Below, piece by piece: positions 1 through 7,107 of a stretch of 43,795 bases of DNA. The DNA is from an uncultured Bacteroidales bacterium. GTDB taxonomy: Bacteria > Bacteroidota > Bacteroidia > Bacteroidales > UBA932. The notes beneath the pieces were generated by a model, which ran no database searches, was not told the origin of the DNA, and saw only the letters and a list, made by a program, of their open reading frames with translations. The number at the start of each line of letters is the position of its first letter. The stretch's first letter is position 1. Where the stretch lies: the NCBI GenBank assembly GCA_900321715.1, contig ONXC01000016.1:26408-70202 (forward strand), given 5' to 3'. A program made the translations under genes and the position numbers.

Positions 1-94
1 AAAAATCAGGGAAGCCCAATAGCTCTTTCATTTTTATGTTGAGAGACAGTTCTGTCATCCCAGAACAATCTATTTCTATTGAGTGATTTGCCAT
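1..94 (-). CDS. Barstar-like protein, N-terminal fragment (runs off the left edge)
   Basis: An open frame starts at an ATG at 92-94 and runs off the window, giving 31 residues. It ends in KELLGFPDF, which resembles the start of the barstar (RNase inhibitor) fold, where a conserved LGFPDYYG is followed by NLDALWD. A -7 box (TATCTTTGA, 118-126 on this strand) lies 23 bases upstream and supports the start. If it is a barstar it would be an immunity protein for a barnase-type RNase toxin, but no toxin gene is visible here and the rest of the protein is outside the window. The family call rests on one short motif. Confidence 0.5.
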   Translation of the reverse strand, partial: MANHSIEIDCSGMTELSLNIKMKELLGFPDF

Positions 95-117
95 TTCAAT
101 TCCGATTTATCTAACTC

Positions 118-126
118 TCAAAGATA
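118..126 (-). promoter_or_regulatory. -7 box of the barstar-like gene
   Basis: TATCTTTGA matches the Bacteroidota -7 consensus TAnnTTTG. No TTTG lies 19 bases upstream, so only half of the promoter is convincing. Confidence 0.4.
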
Positions 127-145
127 ATCATTATCCCGTACAAAT

Positions 146-232
146 GCGGGTGGTGTGCCGAAAAAAGTCTCATCACCTGCAAAAAAGGCCTATTTTCGCG
201 GGTGGTGTGCCAGAAAAAGTCACATCACCCGC
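146..232. repeat. Tandem pair of 35-base near-palindromic elements
   Basis: Two 35-base units (146-180 and 198-232) are 31/35 identical and repeat with a 52-base period. Each is an imperfect inverted repeat: the left arm GCGGGTGGTGTG faces the right arm CACATCACCCGC (second copy) across an A-rich centre. They sit in the 262-base gap between the barstar-like and histone-like genes. This looks like a REP-type intergenic repeat; the function is unknown. Confidence 0.7.
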
Positions 233-302
233 AGCCGGTAGAACTTTTGGCATCGGAAAAGGCCGATTCCAATTATTTCTTGGCCACGGCCCTATACTCC
301 AC

Positions 303-337
303 ACAAAAAAACCAGCCGCAATGCGACTGGCTTTTTT
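303..337 (-). terminator. Intrinsic terminator of the histone H1-like gene
   Basis: On the minus strand an 8-bp stem, CCAGTCGC pairing with GCGGCTGG through one G-T pair, is followed by a run of seven T. It begins about 20 bases after the stop codon of the histone-like gene. Confidence 0.8.
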
Positions 338-356
338 AATGGAATATGATCCAGGA

Positions 357-509
357 TTAGATGCTGGCCTTGCGATATTCCTTACCGAGTTTCTCGAGGG
401 CGAGGGTAGCCTTGCGAACGCGAGCGCGTGCAGCCTTGTTCTCCTTCTTGTCGATGTCCTTCTCGATAGCAGCGATCTGCTCCTTAATCTTAGCGATAAT
501 AGCTTCCAT
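357..509 (-). CDS. Histone H1-like (Hc1-type) small basic protein
   Basis: A 50-residue protein starts at the ATG at 507-509 and ends at TAA at 357-359. It is Lys/Arg/Ala/Glu-rich and predicted helical, with the core KAARARVRKATLALEKL. This matches the short Hc1-like proteins found near-universally in Bacteroidota, which are thought to bind DNA or act as nucleoid-associated factors. It is monocistronic with its own terminator just downstream. Codon use is strongly biased (GCT, AAG, ATC, CGC), as expected for an abundant protein. The family match is from memory and only the charge pattern is seen directly. Confidence 0.75.
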   Translation of the reverse strand: MEAIIAKIKEQIAAIEKDIDKKENKAARARVRKATLALEKLGKEYRKASI

Positions 510-686
510 GATGTGTTGGTTTAGAGGTTAATAATTAATGTATTAATTGTATAAAGTTTGCCGTATTTTTATTTTCCGAGTGCTAATTTACTGAAAACAA
601 ACAATTTTCCAAACTTTTTTTACAAAAAAATGCATTAAAGGCCCCTATAGAGCTGATTATTTGGCATTTTCCACCACAAAAACCGC
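510..686. other. AT-rich intergenic gap between the histone-like gene and the GntR gene
   Basis: This stretch should hold the leftward promoter of the histone-like gene. I see TTTG-like and TA-rich segments but no clear TAnnTTTGC box. No coding frame or RNA is evident. Confidence 0.4.
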
Positions 687-1028
687 CTACTTACCCTCAA
701 AAATGGTGGAATCAAGTCCAAGCAGCCTCATTCTCTGCAGTATGGCGGGAACATCCTTTTCCATGAACTCTTTCCGCTGGGCGGCAAGGACGGTGTCCCG
801 GGCGTCATCGGCCACAAAATAGCCTATCCCTCTCTTGTTGAAAATGATTCCGTCGACGGTAAGTTTCTCATAGGAGCGCATCATGGTGTTGGGATTCACG
901 CCTATATCGGCCCCGTATTCCCTGACGGAAGGGATCCTGTCCCCTCCTTTCAGTTCACCTGACAGAATTCGGTCGCAGATGACGTCCACAATCTGGAGGT
1001 AGATTGGTTTATCTGTATTGAAGTTCAT
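687..1028 (-). CDS. GntR-family transcriptional regulator, YtrA-like
   Basis: 113 residues. The N-terminal winged helix-turn-helix (about 8-75) is typical of short GntR/YtrA proteins, with PIYLQIVDVICDRILSG, then GGDRIPSVREYG and VNPNTMMRSYEKL. The tail of about 40 residues is too short for a ligand-binding domain, as in the YtrA subfamily, which usually controls a neighbouring ABC transporter operon. It is the last gene of the leftward ATPase-permease-regulator operon (10-base gap to the permease), so it probably autoregulates that operon. In many YtrA operons the regulator comes first; here it is last. Confidence 0.9.
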   Translation of the reverse strand: MNFNTDKPIYLQIVDVICDRILSGELKGGDRIPSVREYGADIGVNPNTMMRSYEKLTVDGIIFNKRGIGYFVADDARDTVLAAQRKEFMEKDVPAILQRMRLLGLDSTIFEGK

Positions 1029-1038
1029 AGTCTATCTT

Positions 1039-1860
1039 TTAATGTTGAAGGGTTTTGATTCTGTGCCATACTCCCCATCCAAGGCCCACTGAGCAGAGGC
1101 AGGAGAATATTACGCCGCCATTGATTATTCCATTTGTCCAGCGGACAAGGGTGTCTTCGTCAAAGTTTTCAAAGTCAATATTCTCAAAAATGGGAGGCAT
1201 CACAAGACCCATTACAAGAGAAAGTACAGTAGATAGACCAAACAGGATTGCAAGGGCACCAACAAGTTTGTTTCTCTTGAACGAGATTCCGCAAAGGAGG
1301 AAATACAGGAAGCTGCATATGTAACTTGCAATGCTGGGAATGACCATGGATGACGGAGTCAATGAGAATGGGGACTCCTCGCCAATCTGCGCCAAGCCCT
1401 GAATAAGTTTTACATAGGCCGATGAGAAACTTGTCACAAGTGCATTGCCGTAAGTGGGATCCACCAGGCTCAGGAAGCCGTCTATGACAAGATACACGGC
1501 CAGGAAGAGGAGGGGCACCACCACTAATGTGATAAGGAGCATGGAGACGAATTTCTCACCCTTTGAAGCAGGAAGCATAAGGTATGCGCTGCCAGCCTTC
1601 TTCTCAGTAAGATGGCCATAGGTACGCACCTGATACAGTTCAAGTGCCAGGAATGCCAGTGCAAACACCACCACGCGGGCTTCGATTACCGGAGTGTGCC
1701 ACTCCTGGGTGAACACCAGTGAGAACAGAAGCCACGTCACATAGAAGATGGCGCTGGCGCCGCCGATGAGGATGGCAGCCTTGGAGTGGTTACGCCACAT
1801 CTGGGTAAGGTCATATTTGAAATAAGTCCAGAACCTCTGGAAAGAAAAAACCTGATTCAT
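1039..1860 (-). CDS. ABC-2-type membrane permease subunit
   Basis: 273 residues with about six hydrophobic segments (near 27-50, 58-78, 105-130, 175-192, 198-220 and 245-263). The first hydrophobic segment follows a short soluble N-terminus. No enzyme motif is visible. Its position 12 bases after an ABC ATPase and 10 bases before a GntR regulator indicates the membrane partner of an export or self-protection ABC system. The substrate cannot be told from sequence. Confidence 0.75.
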   Translation of the reverse strand: MNQVFSFQRFWTYFKYDLTQMWRNHSKAAILIGGASAIFYVTWLLFSLVFTQEWHTPVIEARVVVFALAFLALELYQVRTYGHLTEKKAGSAYLMLPASKGEKFVSMLLITLVVVPLLFLAVYLVIDGFLSLVDPTYGNALVTSFSSAYVKLIQGLAQIGEESPFSLTPSSMVIPSIASYICSFLYFLLCGISFKRNKLVGALAILFGLSTVLSLVMGLVMPPIFENIDFENFDEDTLVRWTNGIINGGVIFSCLCSVGLGWGVWHRIKTLQH

Positions 1861-1872
1861 ATCCTTAATATA

Positions 1873-2700
1873 TTAGAGGTTGAACATTGCCTTGATGACG
1901 TCCTTGTGGGCGTGAACGGTGTTGAAGAATGCTTCTACATTCACCTTGCTTTCCTCTCCGGTAACATTAGGATACACCTGGATGCATCCGCCGGGAGTCT
2001 GCTCAAGGTAAAGGGCATCGGCCTTAAGTTCGGTTCCGTAGTCAAAGAAGAGTTTTGCCGATATCTCCTCCATGGTAGCATTCACCAGCACTTCCTGATT
2101 GTCAAGGATAATGATGGGGTCTATGATATTCTCAAGGTCACGCACCTGATGGGTAGAGATGATGAGGGTGGAGTCCTCGGAGGTATACTTTGTGACGGCC
2201 TTTCTGAACTGCGCCTTGGAAGGGATGTCCAGGCCGTTAGTGGGCTCATCCATATAATAGTATTTGGCATTGCACGCGAGCGCGAAGGCAATCCAGGTTT
2301 TCTTGAGCTGACCGGCGGACATTGCGTCCATCCTTTGATCGGCCGATACTTCAAGCTCAGAAAGGATTGTGAAGAACTTGTCAAGATCAAACCCCGGCCA
2401 GAACACGCCGTGCTCCTTGGCAAAACTCATGGCCTTGGCATGGACGGGAGTCACTTCATCGGCCAGATAGAACTGGTCTGAAAGGAGAGATGGTTCACGG
2501 TCAAACGGGTTGCGTCCGTCAACGGTGATGCTCCCCTGCTGGGGCTTCTTGAGACCGCAGAGGAGGGTCAGAAGGGTGGTCTTGCCCACTCCGTTTTCTC
2601 CAAGAAGGCCGTAGATATTGCCCTCTGAGGCCTTCAGGGAGATGTTTTTCAGTACGGTCTTGGAGCCGTAGCTGAACTGGAGATCAGAAATTTCAATCAT
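1873..2700 (-). CDS. ABC transporter ATP-binding protein
   Basis: 275 residues starting MIEISDLQFSYGSKTVLKNI. It has Walker A GLLGENGVGKTTLL, a degenerate signature (MSAGQLKKTW), Walker B YYMDEPTNGLD and the switch histidine in IISTHQ. The C-terminal part (about 205-275) is a non-catalytic extension. A longer frame reaches 2763, but its first 21 codons would cross the promoter at 2733-2764, so the internal ATG at 2698-2700 is preferred. It is the first gene of the ATPase-permease-GntR operon and couples ATP hydrolysis to the permease; the substrate is unknown. Confidence 0.93.
   Translation of the reverse strand: MIEISDLQFSYGSKTVLKNISLKASEGNIYGLLGENGVGKTTLLTLLCGLKKPQQGSITVDGRNPFDREPSLLSDQFYLADEVTPVHAKAMSFAKEHGVFWPGFDLDKFFTILSELEVSADQRMDAMSAGQLKKTWIAFALACNAKYYYMDEPTNGLDIPSKAQFRKAVTKYTSEDSTLIISTHQVRDLENIIDPIIILDNQEVLVNATMEEISAKLFFDYGTELKADALYLEQTPGGCIQVYPNVTGEESKVNVEAFFNTVHAHKDVIKAMFNL
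2338..2347. repeat. Example of the iterated heptamer GGCCGAT (palindromic double site)
   Basis: ATCGGCCGAT here contains the heptamer on both strands; the same double site recurs at 18981-18990. Single copies are dispersed over the window about once per 600 bases. Examples are 261-267, 4337-4343, 6081-6087, 6687-6693, 8069-8075 and 27261-27267, in all three codon frames and both orientations. The count is about 70 by eye. See the findings for interpretation. Confidence 0.7.
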
Positions 2701-2732
2701 ATCGTTTGCGTGTATTAGTTTATTAGTACACC

Positions 2733-2764
2733 GCAAAGGTACAAACAATAATTTAATCTCCAAA
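2733..2764 (-). promoter_or_regulatory. Bacteroidota-type promoter of the ABC/GntR operon
   Basis: On the minus strand TTTG (2761-2764), exactly 19 bases, then TACCTTTGC (2733-2741). It overlaps the 3' end of the upstream lipoprotein gene and leaves a leader of roughly 25 bases before the ATPase start. Confidence 0.85.
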
Positions 2765-3406
2765 TATTTTTTTCACTTTTTTTACTTTATCACTAGAAAA
2801 CATTGCCTGCGGGTTTGTGCCGGGCACTCCCTGGGGCACATCCATTCCAAGTATGGCAAACAGCTGCTCCCAGTACACGGGCATTGTGCCGTCCGGGGCC
2901 AGGAAATTCATGGGTTCACTGTCAAAGACCTGCTCCCCTTCTGCCGACAGATAACTCAGCTGAACAAGCTCCGAGCAGTAAAGTTCCTCGTTGTCCGGCA
3001 GGAAGCGGGTGTCATAGGCGCGGCCGCAGTAGGTTTTTGCACGCTCCACGGCTGCATGGGCATTGACTCCCTGCACCCGGCCGATATAAAACTCAGGCAT
3101 GGAGCCGTCCTTCAGCGTAAAGTCCGTAAGGAAGGTGTCCAGCGGATGGCGGTCCACGCCGTGCCTTATGGTGGCGTCAATGATCCAGGTGCTGTCTCCC
3201 TTCACCTCTGCAATTGCAACGTGGATGATGTTAAGGCTGTCCTTCCCTGTTGAGGCCGATATTGCAGCGTCCATGGAACCTGCCTCAAGGCTGTAATCAA
3301 TTGGGATACCTACAAATACAAGGTCCCCGTCACGGAGCGTTGCCGAAGGTTGGCGGCATGAGAGCGCGGCAACAAGCAGCAGAATAATACCTAAATACTT
3401 TTTCAT
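2753..3406 (-). CDS. YiiX/YaeF-type permuted papain-like hydrolase, lipoprotein
   Basis: 217 residues. The start at 3404-3406 gives a lipoprotein signal (MKKYLGIILLLVAALSC, lipobox Cys17). GDLVFVGIP, a histidine in NIIHVAIAEV and a cysteine in ELYCSELVQLSY match the permuted NlpC/P60-papain family (YiiX/YebB, formerly DUF830), whose members are thought to be amidases or peptidases. It is likely anchored in the periplasm or outer membrane. The reading frame stays open upstream to 4234, but that part is only the antisense of the formimidoyltransferase gene. A CATCTTTGC box (3410-3418) lies three bases before the ATG, so the message may be leaderless. Confidence 0.85.
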   Translation of the reverse strand: MKKYLGIILLLVAALSCRQPSATLRDGDLVFVGIPIDYSLEAGSMDAAISASTGKDSLNIIHVAIAEVKGDSTWIIDATIRHGVDRHPLDTFLTDFTLKDGSMPEFYIGRVQGVNAHAAVERAKTYCGRAYDTRFLPDNEELYCSELVQLSYLSAEGEQVFDSEPMNFLAPDGTMPVYWEQLFAILGMDVPQGVPGTNPQAMFSSDKVKKVKKIFGD

Positions 3407-3409
3407 ACT

Positions 3410-3418
3410 GCAAAGATG
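3410..3418 (-). promoter_or_regulatory. -7 box of the YiiX-like gene, three bases from the start codon
   Basis: CATCTTTGC differs from TAnnTTTGC at one base. Its closeness to the ATG suggests a leaderless or nearly leaderless transcript. Confidence 0.5.
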
Positions 3419-3441
3419 GCACTTTTCTGAGAAAAAATGAC

Positions 3442-3450
3442 TAACTTTGA
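3442..3450 (+). promoter_or_regulatory. -7 box of the histidine-utilisation operon
   Basis: TAACTTTGA lies 19 bases before the start codon at 3470. The -33 element is not recognisable. It is divergent from the YiiX promoter about 25 bases away, so the two may influence each other. No operator palindrome is evident. Confidence 0.5.
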
Positions 3451-3469
3451 AGATACTAAAACTAATGCA

Positions 3470-5119
3470 ATGAAAAAAATCATCGAATGCGTTCCCAATT
3501 ACAGTGAAGGCAGGGATAAAACCATCATAGACGCAATTGTAGCGGCAATTGAGACCGTAGAAGGCGTCAAGGTCCTGGACGTGGATCCCGGGCAGGCCAC
3601 CAACCGTACGGTAGTAACCTTTGTGGGTGAGCCGGAGCCCGTATGCGAAGCCGCTTTCCGCGGTGCAGCCAAGGCAAAGGAACTCATAGACATGACCAAG
3701 CATCACGGTGCCCACCCAAGAAGCGGAGCCACGGATGTCCTCCCCCTCATTCCCGTAGCCGGAATCACGCTTGAGGAATGCGCGGCCCTTGCCCGCAGCC
3801 TTGCAAAAAGGCTCTACGAGGATCTTGGCATCCCATGCTACTGCTATGAAGCAGCCGCTTTCAAGCCGGAACGCAAGAACCTTGCCGTGTGCCGTGAGGG
3901 AGAATATGAGGCCCTCAGGGAAAAGATGGCCGATGATTCCCGCAAGCCGGACTTCGGCGGCTCCTGGGACGCCGTGGCAGAGAAAGCAGGAGCCACAAAC
4001 GTTGGCGCCCGCGGCTTCCTTGTAGCCGTAAACTTCAACCTCAACACCACCAGCACCCGCCGCGCCATGGCAGTTGCCTTCGACGTCCGTGAAAAGGGCA
4101 GGAAGAACCCCAATGGAGAAGGCTGGATCCCCGGCACACTCAAAGGCACCAAGGCCATAGGCTGGTTCATAGATGAATACGGCATCGCCCAGGTATCTAT
4201 GAACATCACGGATATAGACGTTACTCCCCTTCACGTTGCCTTTGAGGAGGTGTCTAGGGCTGCGGCGGCAAGAGGCCTTCGCGTAACGGGCGCAGAGATA
4301 GTAGGCCTTGTGCCAAAGCGCGTCCTTATTGAGGCGGGCCGATACTACCTTGCAAAGCAGCAGCGTTCCCTTGGTATCTCTGAGGAGGAGATTGTGAAGA
4401 TTGCCGTGAAGTCAATGTCCCTTGACGACCTAAGGCCCTTCAACCCTCAGGAGAAAGTAATTGAATACCTTATAGAAGAAAGGAAGAAAGGCCTTGCCCA
4501 GATGACCGTTGAAGGCTTCACAAGGGAAACCGCCTCCGAATCCCCCGCCCCCGGCGGCGGCTCCGTGAGCGCCGCAATGGGCGCATTCGGAGCGGCCCTT
4601 GCCACCATGGTAGCAAACCTCTCCTCCCACAAGCGCGGATGGGACGCCCGCTGGAAGGAGTTCAGTGACGTGGCGGAGGAAGGACAGGTTCTCCTTGACC
4701 GTCTCCTTAATCTTATAGATGAAGACACAGCCGCCTTCAACCGCATCATGGACTGCTTCTCAATGCCAAAGGGCTCGGATGAGGAAAAGGCCGCACGGGC
4801 GCAGGCCATTGAAGAAGCCACCCTCTTTGCCGCCAAAGTCCCGCTGGAAACCATGGAAACGGCCCTGAAGGCCCTTCCGCTGGCACTCCAGATGGCTAAA
4901 TCCGGAAATCCCGCCAGTGCGTCGGACGCCGGCGTAGCTGCCCTTGCCGCAGTTGCAGGCATACGCGGCGCCCGCCTCAACGTACGCATAAACGCTGCCT
5001 CTCTCAAGGACAAGACGCAGGCCCAGCCGCTCCTTGACCGCGCAGACGCCATTGAAGAAGAAGCCCTCCAGCTTGAAAAAGAAGTACTTTCAGAAGTTAA
5101 CAACCACATAGAACTATGA
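3470..5119 (+). CDS. ftcD: Glutamate formimidoyltransferase / formimidoyltetrahydrofolate cyclodeaminase
   Basis: 549 residues, close to bifunctional animal FTCD (541). The N-terminal transferase (about 1-300) starts MKKIIECVPNYSEGRD; the catalytic histidine of KHHGAHPRSGATDVLP is residue 82, the numbering known for the mammalian enzyme. The C-terminal cyclodeaminase (about 345-549) begins FTRETASESPAPGGGSVSAA. It moves the formimino group from formimidoylglutamate to tetrahydrofolate and releases ammonia, giving glutamate and 5,10-methenyl-THF, the last step of histidine breakdown. It is first in the operon and overlaps hutU by four bases (ATGA). A frame starting at 3437 would cross the -7 box, so 3470 is used. 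Confidence 0.97.
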   Translation: MKKIIECVPNYSEGRDKTIIDAIVAAIETVEGVKVLDVDPGQATNRTVVTFVGEPEPVCEAAFRGAAKAKELIDMTKHHGAHPRSGATDVLPLIPVAGITLEECAALARSLAKRLYEDLGIPCYCYEAAAFKPERKNLAVCREGEYEALREKMADDSRKPDFGGSWDAVAEKAGATNVGARGFLVAVNFNLNTTSTRRAMAVAFDVREKGRKNPNGEGWIPGTLKGTKAIGWFIDEYGIAQVSMNITDIDVTPLHVAFEEVSRAAAARGLRVTGAEIVGLVPKRVLIEAGRYYLAKQQRSLGISEEEIVKIAVKSMSLDDLRPFNPQEKVIEYLIEERKKGLAQMTVEGFTRETASESPAPGGGSVSAAMGAFGAALATMVANLSSHKRGWDARWKEFSDVAEEGQVLLDRLLNLIDEDTAAFNRIMDCFSMPKGSDEEKAARAQAIEEATLFAAKVPLETMETALKALPLALQMAKSGNPASASDAGVAALAAVAGIRGARLNVRINAASLKDKTQAQPLLDRADAIEEEALQLEKEVLSEVNNHIEL

Positions 5120-7107
5120 CCTTCAAAGAAGAGATTCTTCAGGGCATTCCGGCCGGTCTGCCGGAAGCAAAACCCTATGACAAAGATATCAACCACGCAC
5201 CCAAACGCAAGGACATCCTGAGCCCGGAAGAAAAGGTGCTGGCCCTTAAAAACGCCCTCAGGTACTTCCCCAAGGCCCTTCACAAAGACCTTGCACCGGA
5301 GTTCGCAAAGGAGCTCAAGGATTACGGCCGCATCTACATGTATAGGTATCGGCCTTCCTATAAGATATACGCGCGCCCTATAGATGAGTACCCCGCCAAA
5401 TCCAGGCAGGCCGCGGCCATCATGGCCATGATCCAGAACAATCTGGACGAGCGTGTGGCCCAGCACCCGCATGAGCTCATCATCTACGGCGGCAACGGCG
5501 CCATCTTCCAGAACTGGGCCCAGTACCGCCTCACAATGCAGTACCTTGCCACAATGACGGATGAGCAGACCCTTGTCATGTATTCCGGCCATCCGCTTGG
5601 CCTTTTCCCCAGCCATAAGGACGCTCCGCGCGTAATTGTCACAAACGGCATGGTCATCCCCAACTACTCCAAGCCGGACCACTGGGAGAAATTCAACGCC
5701 ATGGGCGTGAGCCAGTATGGCCAGATGACCGCCGGTTCCTACATGTACATAGGCCCCCAGGGCATTGTGCACGGCACCACAATCACAGTCATGAATGCTG
5801 CCCGCAAGCAGGGCGGCAGCCCCGCCGGTAAACTCTTCGTAACGGCGGGCCTTGGCGGAATGTCCGGTGCCCAGCCCAAGGCCGGAAACATAGCGGGCGT
5901 TGTGAGCGTCACCGCAGAGATCAATCCCAAGGCCGCCCAGAAGCGCTTTGACCAGGGCTGGGTGGATGAACTTCACACGGATCTTGAGGAGCTTATCGGC
6001 CGCATAAAAGAAGCCGTGGCGGCCAAAAAGCCAGTCTCTCTTGCCTACGTAGGCAACGTTGTAGACCTCTGGGAAAAGCTGGCCGATGAAGACGTCCACG
6101 TGGACCTTGGCTCCGACCAGACATCGCTCCACAACCCCTGGGCGGGTGGTTATTACCCCGTTGGCTACTCCCTTGAGGAGTCCAAGAAGATGATGGCAGA
6201 GGATCCCGCCCGCTTCAAGGAAGCCGTTCAGGCATCCCTCAGAAGGCACGTAGCTGCCATCAACCGCCTTGCCGCAAAGGGAATGTATTTCTTTGACTAC
6301 GGCAACGCCTTCCTCCTGGAAAGCTCCCGCGCCGGGGCCGATGTCCTTAAGCCGGACGGCTCCTTCCGCTACCCTTCATACGTCCAGGATATCATGGGCC
6401 CGCTGTACTTCGACTACGGATTCGGCCCGTTCCGCTGGGTTTGCATGAGCGAAAAACCGGAAGACCTTGCAAAGTCCGACGAACTTGCCGTCAAGGTGCT
6501 CTCGGAGATAGCCGCTTCTTCCCCGGAGGAGATTTCCGGTCAGATGAGGGACAACATCCACTGGATTCAGGAAGCAGGGCGCAACCACCTTGTGGTGGGC
6601 TCCCAGGCCCGTATTCTGTACGCCGACTGCGAAGGCCGCACCAAGATAGCCCTGGCCTTCAACGATGCCATCCGAAAAGGTGAAATATCGGCCCCCATTG
6701 TCCTTGGCCGTGACCACCACGACGTTTCTGGCACAGACTCCCCCTTCCGCGAAACCTCCAACATCTACGACGGTTCCCGCTTCACGGCCGATATGGCTGT
6801 CCAGAACGTCATCGGAGACGGATTCCGCGGAGCCACCTGGGTATCCATCCATAACGGCGGCGGCGTAGGCTGGGGAGAAGTGATCAACGGCGGCTTCGGG
6901 ATGGTGATAGACGGCTCCGAAGACAGCGCCCGCCACATCAGGGAAATGCTCTTCTGGGATGTCAACAATGGCATCGCCCGCCGCAGCTGGGCCAGAAACG
7001 CCCCCGCCCGCTTTGCAATTGAGCGTGAAATGGCCCGCACGCCGGAGCTTAAGGTTACCCTGCCCAATGAGGCCGATGAAAACCTGATAAGAAAAACTTT
7101 AGACTAA
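5116..7107 (+). CDS. hutU: Urocanate hydratase
   Basis: 663 residues, the long form (about 660-675) common in Bacteroidota and eukaryotes rather than the roughly 555-residue proteobacterial form. Family motifs include IYGGNGAIFQNWAQYRLTMQ, VTAGLGGMSGAQPKA, LGSDQTSLHNPW and GRDHHDVSGTDSPFRETSN; the last resembles the Cys/His-containing NAD region but I see no cysteine in it. It converts urocanate to 4-imidazolone-5-propionate using tightly bound NAD+. It overlaps ftcD by four bases and hutH by one (TAATG), which implies translational coupling. Confidence 0.97.
   Translation: MTFKEEILQGIPAGLPEAKPYDKDINHAPKRKDILSPEEKVLALKNALRYFPKALHKDLAPEFAKELKDYGRIYMYRYRPSYKIYARPIDEYPAKSRQAAAIMAMIQNNLDERVAQHPHELIIYGGNGAIFQNWAQYRLTMQYLATMTDEQTLVMYSGHPLGLFPSHKDAPRVIVTNGMVIPNYSKPDHWEKFNAMGVSQYGQMTAGSYMYIGPQGIVHGTTITVMNAARKQGGSPAGKLFVTAGLGGMSGAQPKAGNIAGVVSVTAEINPKAAQKRFDQGWVDELHTDLEELIGRIKEAVAAKKPVSLAYVGNVVDLWEKLADEDVHVDLGSDQTSLHNPWAGGYYPVGYSLEESKKMMAEDPARFKEAVQASLRRHVAAINRLAAKGMYFFDYGNAFLLESSRAGADVLKPDGSFRYPSYVQDIMGPLYFDYGFGPFRWVCMSEKPEDLAKSDELAVKVLSEIAASSPEEISGQMRDNIHWIQEAGRNHLVVGSQARILYADCEGRTKIALAFNDAIRKGEISAPIVLGRDHHDVSGTDSPFRETSNIYDGSRFTADMAVQNVIGDGFRGATWVSIHNGGGVGWGEVINGGFGMVIDGSEDSARHIREMLFWDVNNGIARRSWARNAPARFAIEREMARTPELKVTLPNEADENLIRKTLD

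Noticed and set aside
144-524. Rightward frame of 126 codons over the near-palindromes and histone-like gene
   Set aside because: It reads through a repeat, a terminator and the antisense of the histone-like gene.
3407-4234. N-terminal extension of the YiiX-like lipoprotein by 276 residues
   Set aside because: The extension lies antisense to ftcD, crosses the promoter region and would bury the lipoprotein signal peptide.
4447-6249. Leftward open frame of 600 codons opposite ftcD and hutU
   Set aside because: It is antisense to two certain genes with overlapping family motifs; its own translation shows no recognisable domain, and the high-GC third positions of the real genes create such shadows.
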